Assembly: GCA_030690215.1 (NCBI GenBank)
Contig: JAUYHD010000032.1
Span: forward strand, 1-47,663
Direction: 5' to 3'
DNA: 47,663 nucleotides
From: a bacterium
GTDB taxonomy: Bacteria > Patescibacteriota > Minisyncoccia > 1-14-0-10-42-19
Part shown: piece after piece, positions 43,723 through 47,663 of the stretch
Numbering within the stretch: position 1 is the first letter of the stretch
Layout of the letters: every line of letters starts with the position of its first letter
Notes under the pieces: generated by a model
Database searches by the model: none
What the model was told of the DNA's origin: nothing
What the model saw: the letters and a program-made list of their open reading frames with translations, nothing else
Program-made: the position numbers and the translations under genes

Positions 43723-44925
43723 TTATAATATGGTTTGGCGCGACTTTTGCTGCCGTCGTACGACCCGGAACGTTTTCGCTTGTTGTGTGATGTGTTTTTC
43801 TGATGATTCGTGGGCCATATCAAGCACTTCGCGATAATAGGTAAGGAAGCGCGCAAAGAACAAGACGCGCAATCCCGCCAGATCTTTTTCCGAAAAGTTC
43901 TTTTTTCGGTGGAGCATGGTATACACTATTTCTGCCCAATCCCGCGCGGGCACGCGGAAGGTCTCGTTTGGCAAGAGGTGATGAGAAAGATAATTGATAA
44001 GCGCTTTGTTGCAAACGGACGACAAATACCGTTTATGTTTTCTGAAATCTTCAATAAGCATTTCTTTTCGGTGCTTGTAATCGAACCCCACTTCAGGCGT
44101 GTGCAATTTTTGCGCTTGGTCGGCGATAACAGGTATGCGTTTTTGCTGTATACGCGGCATATCCCACGCTTTTTTGTAGTAACGGAGTTGTCCTAAAAGC
44201 GAATTGGCCACCTGCAAAAACATGGCGTCTAATTTTGGCCCAGAAGGCTTGTGTTCCTTTATACCGAGAAAAACTTGCGTCATGCGCAGGCGATTGATGA
44301 TCCCCTGTATGACAAAATAAATATCTACGCCGTAGAGATACGCGGTATCGTTCCACTTTTGCAGGAGCATAACGTTGATGGCGTTTCGCGATAAAGCTGT
44401 TTCTCCTCCGATTGGCTGGCGGATATTTGCATTGAGAAAGCCATACATGACGGGAAAAACAAGTATATTTGTTATTGAGCCGTCATATTCATTGCGCAAA
44501 AAAATAGGGAGCACCTGGTCGTGTCCTTTTATGATTGGAGAGATGAGTTTTTTGACCCACAAGGGAGAGGCGCTTTTTACATCTCCATCAACAAAGCCAA
44601 TTGCGATTGCGTTTGTTTTCTGCGCGTATTCAAGCGCCATCTGCATATTGTATCCCTTTCCTTTTACTTTTCTTTCGTAGTGTTTTTTTGAAGAGAGGTA
44701 TTTTTTTCTGCTTTTTGTGGCGGTCCGAAGAAATGCTTCTTTTGTGTTGTCAGGAGAATCGTTGTCGGCATTAATAATTAGGGTATCGTATGAGCGAAAA
44801 TACTTTTGGAGTCCTTTGTCTATAACAGTTGTTATGTTTCTGATATTGTCCGCTTCGTTATATGTGGGTATTGCGAATATAATGAGTCCCTTTCTTTTCT
44901 TAGTTGTGCGACGTGTTGGTTTCAT
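43723..44925 (-). CDS. GT2-like glycosyltransferase (glucosyl-3-phosphoglycerate synthase-like)
   Basis: IFAIPTYNEADNIRNI, DTLIINADNDSPDNT, AIAIGFVDGDVKSASPLWV, GGETALSRNAI. Confidence 0.75.
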   Translation of the reverse strand: MKPTRRTTKKRKGLIIFAIPTYNEADNIRNITTVIDKGLQKYFRSYDTLIINADNDSPDNTKEAFLRTATKSRKKYLSSKKHYERKVKGKGYNMQMALEYAQKTNAIAIGFVDGDVKSASPLWVKKLISPIIKGHDQVLPIFLRNEYDGSITNILVFPVMYGFLNANIRQPIGGETALSRNAINVMLLQKWNDTAYLYGVDIYFVIQGIINRLRMTQVFLGIKEHKPSGPKLDAMFLQVANSLLGQLRYYKKAWDMPRIQQKRIPVIADQAQKLHTPEVGFDYKHRKEMLIEDFRKHKRYLSSVCNKALINYLSHHLLPNETFRVPARDWAEIVYTMLHRKKNFSEKDLAGLRVLFFARFLTYYREVLDMAHESSEKHITQQAKTFRVVRRQQKSRQTIL

Positions 44926-45165
44926 AATTATTCTATATGTCTACTATATCACGGTGTTTGTTTGTAGTTGATATTTTTATCTGCCCGCAAAACATTTTGG
45001 GGCTTGCTTTTACACTAGTGAATAGTGGTGTGAGTGTGCAAGACGAGCGGGAGTTGTCGCGGGTGTAAACTCTGTTAGAAATATCCTCAATTAGGGGAAG
45101 AGATATCTTGTAGCGCAAAATTTTTTAGGCAGTAATTTTTAACGGGGTGAGTGCGGTGCGATTGT

Positions 45166-47475
45166 TCATTTTTCTATCAATCCAAATCGCTCTTTTATAT
45201 AATCAATGAATGGTTGAGTAAGTCCTCGGTGCCCCTTCGTAATGAGGAGCGGTTTTTTAATATGCTTTGCTATGAATTCAGGAATATTGCCGATGCGTAT
45301 TTCTCCAAAAAGCGTTTCGCGTGATCCGCCCATGACGGTCAGGTCATGTTTTTCGCTTTCTTCAAGGATTGCCGAAGCAATAGATCTGCGTTCTATTGCT
45401 TCGAATGTATAGGGAATATCTTCCGGCAGTTTTATTTTGCTTTTTATATTAAATTCAAGGATGTGTTCCCATTGTTTGTATGCGGATGTTTGCGTAAATC
45501 CCTTTGGCAATACCGTAAATATATGCACGGTGCTTCCATATTCTTTTGCAATCGCCGACACCACTTTTCCGGTAAAGCGCAAAAACGGACTTGCAAAACG
45601 GTAATCGGTTGCAAGAAGAATGGTGTGCGGTTTGTCCCCCGGTATATGCGCCATGTCTTTTGCGACAATAAGATCGCACTCCGCTTTTCGCAACACCGGG
45701 TCTATTTTACTTCCGAATGTTGTTCGTTCCGAATGCACATATCCGTCCCAGTTCAAAATAAGAATATCGCAGTGTTCTTCCCGCACCGTGGTGAGTATTG
45801 TATTAACGACGCTTTTGCTTGAAAGGACATATGTATGGGTGTCAATGCTTGCGTCTTTGTGTTCGGCGTTAAAAACAGCAACTGTATCGGGTATTCTATC
45901 AACCATATTTTTTTGGTGGGTGACACTTTTTCCGTTTGATTTGACGATTGTTGCGCTGATAAGTTCTGCCTGCCAGTGTGTTGCAATCATTGCCGAAAAT
46001 CGGGTGAGTGTCGTAATTTCTTCGGATGTTGCCGACTCTTCTATGGGAAGGAAAACGCGATGTGCTTTTTTGGGGCCGAGCCGAGAAGTCTTTTCATATA
46101 CTATTTCATTTTCAAATTCTTCTTCACGCTGATGGCGGGTATAAGCAAAATAATTAATCATGCCTAAAAGAATCCAGATAATAGCGACCACCCATGCCGC
46201 AGAGATGATAAAGGCCATGGCAACGGCAAGTATGATGTACGTTCCGATTGCGATAATCGTTGTTATTGGGTAGCCGATGATTCTATAGTTCCATGCGATA
46301 TGGGGATTTTTTTTGCGTATGGCAATGCCCGCGATATTCAGCTGGAGAAAGAGAATGATAAAAAGCAAACTTGCCGCGGCCCCAACAGAGATGAGCGGAA
46401 GCGCTATAACCATAACAGCGATGAGTGCGACAGATACGATAATAGCGCGGTCCGGCGTAAGGTTTTTAACATGTATCGCCGACAAGCTATGAAGGATGCT
46501 TCTATCGCGGGCAAGAGAGAACGCAAGTCGGCTTGATGAAAAAATGGTGGCGTTGAGTGCGGCAAGATTTGCAAGAATCCCCCCAATTATCATGATCGCA
46601 AGCCCCATAGGCATGAATGAACGCGCGCTTTCAATAATTGCGCCTTCCCCCAGTTCTTGAAGCGGACCGTTTAATAACATAACAAGCGCAATAAGCACAT
46701 ATATAATGCTCACTATGCCCCACGCTCCGAAAAGAGATGTTTTTAAGCTTTTCGGGTCTTTTATTTCTTCTCCGCTTTGCGCTTGTATTTCAGAACCCTC
46801 AAATGCGATATAAAAAAGGGCGGAAGCGGATATAATTCCTAAAAGCCCCAAACCCCAAAAATCTGAAAAAGGCACGTCCCAAGAAGAAGGGTTTGTTGCG
46901 TCTGATGCGATAAAGCCGTTTGCAATAAAAAGTCCAAGGATAACAAGAAGGACAATAACAATGAACGCTCCTGCTTGCTGGCTTCCTTTGTTGCTTTTCC
47001 AATTAAGCAACCCGAATAGAACAAGAAAAAAGAGGGCGAATATTTTTGAGAACGCGGCTTCAGAAATTGCTGGCGGGAGTGGTATGCCAAGCACGAGTGT
47101 AAGGAAATACGCAAAATAAAATCCTCCAGAAAGCGCATACAAGCCGCTTGCAGCACTATTTGCAAGCCACGATATCCAGCCGGCAATAAATCCCTGAAAG
47201 TCTCCAAGTCCGAATTTCACCCATCGGTTCCCGCCTCCTGCCTCGGGTAGGGTGGTCGCAAGCGAAGCGTACATTTGAAGGTTAAGAAACGCAAGGAGCG
47301 CATTAAGCCCCAATGCGATGATAATTGCCGGCCCCGCGAGTGCAATTGCCGGTCCTAAAAGAGTGAACACTCCCCCTCCGAGCAGCGCTCCCACTCCTAA
47401 CAAGAGCACCATTAGTGCCCCCACATTTTTCGCGAGTTTTGGTTGTTCCTGTTGTACTTCTTGTTTTGTACGCAT
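45166..47475 (-). CDS. APC-superfamily amino-acid permease with C-terminal UspA-like domains
   Basis: Twelve-TM-like region starting LLGVGALLGGGVFTLLGPAIALAGPA; C-terminal HTILLATDYRFASPF..HDLTVMGGSRETLFGEIRIGNIPEFIAKHIKKPLLITK. Confidence 0.88.
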   Translation of the reverse strand: MRTKQEVQQEQPKLAKNVGALMVLLLGVGALLGGGVFTLLGPAIALAGPAIIIALGLNALLAFLNLQMYASLATTLPEAGGGNRWVKFGLGDFQGFIAGWISWLANSAASGLYALSGGFYFAYFLTLVLGIPLPPAISEAAFSKIFALFFLVLFGLLNWKSNKGSQQAGAFIVIVLLVILGLFIANGFIASDATNPSSWDVPFSDFWGLGLLGIISASALFYIAFEGSEIQAQSGEEIKDPKSLKTSLFGAWGIVSIIYVLIALVMLLNGPLQELGEGAIIESARSFMPMGLAIMIIGGILANLAALNATIFSSSRLAFSLARDRSILHSLSAIHVKNLTPDRAIIVSVALIAVMVIALPLISVGAAASLLFIILFLQLNIAGIAIRKKNPHIAWNYRIIGYPITTIIAIGTYIILAVAMAFIISAAWVVAIIWILLGMINYFAYTRHQREEEFENEIVYEKTSRLGPKKAHRVFLPIEESATSEEITTLTRFSAMIATHWQAELISATIVKSNGKSVTHQKNMVDRIPDTVAVFNAEHKDASIDTHTYVLSSKSVVNTILTTVREEHCDILILNWDGYVHSERTTFGSKIDPVLRKAECDLIVAKDMAHIPGDKPHTILLATDYRFASPFLRFTGKVVSAIAKEYGSTVHIFTVLPKGFTQTSAYKQWEHILEFNIKSKIKLPEDIPYTFEAIERRSIASAILEESEKHDLTVMGGSRETLFGEIRIGNIPEFIAKHIKKPLLITKGHRGLTQPFIDYIKERFGLIEK

Positions 47476-47552
47476 ATGTTAAAAATGAATGACCGCATCC
47501 CACTTTTCAGAAAAATAAAATCAGTGAAGAGCGGGATTTTGCGGTTATTCCA

Positions 47553-47644
47553 CCCCCTCCTTTTTGTAATAAAATTATTATAAAAAATACGTTAGTATCT
47601 TAAAAGTCATATGCCATATCATTAAAATAAATAAAAGGAGGGGG
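47553..47644. repeat. conserved-arm/variable-core intergenic repeat, copy 2 (inverted)
   Basis: CCCCCTCCTTTT - 68 bp - AAAAGGAGGGGG flanked by GCGGTTATTCCA and TTTATTATCTGCAAACCGC. Confidence 0.75.
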
Positions 47645-47663
47645 TTTATTATCTGCAAACCGC

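Noticed and set aside
1-47663. CRISPR arrays or cas genes
   Set aside because: No regularly spaced direct repeats with unique spacers and no cas-like ORFs seen.

Overview
The window reads as a chromosome segment from a Patescibacteria/CPR-like bacterium; this lineage is inferred from gene content and style and was not tested. It contains a VirB4/VirB2-type secretion cluster, an origin-proximal block (jag-yidC-yidD-rnpA-rpmH / dnaA-dnaN), pbp1A, tyrS, murB, ruvC, yebC, ruvB, pilB, a Kef transporter, comM, a CCA-adding enzyme, tRNAs, a VKOR/DoxX/DUF192 cluster, a glycosyltransferase and an APC permease. The main discovery is that comM is split by a 9,280-bp integrative element (about 25828..35107). 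The element encodes a large serine recombinase, an excisionase-like HTH protein, an XRE/ImmA pair, a Rep-like wHTH protein and a Sau3AI/MutH-like endonuclease with a C5 methyltransferase. The attachment sites can be read directly. Fusing the flanks at a shared TAG (central AG) restores a 509-codon comM in frame. Joining the element ends gives an attP with 15-bp inverted half-sites (13/15 matches) around an 8-bp centre. The insertion lies in the Walker-B codons. GATC occurs only 3 times in the element, two of them in the divergent R-M promoter region, but is common in the flanking chromosome; this supports a GATC-specific system. Other observations: tRNA-Arg and tRNA-Pro loci carrying tandem partial tRNA copies interrupted by small hairpins, including an intact tRNA-Pro nested inside a split tRNA; a 6S-like structured RNA with a consensus promoter; and a repeat family with conserved arms and a variable core. 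All calls were made by reading the sequence; no searches were run.
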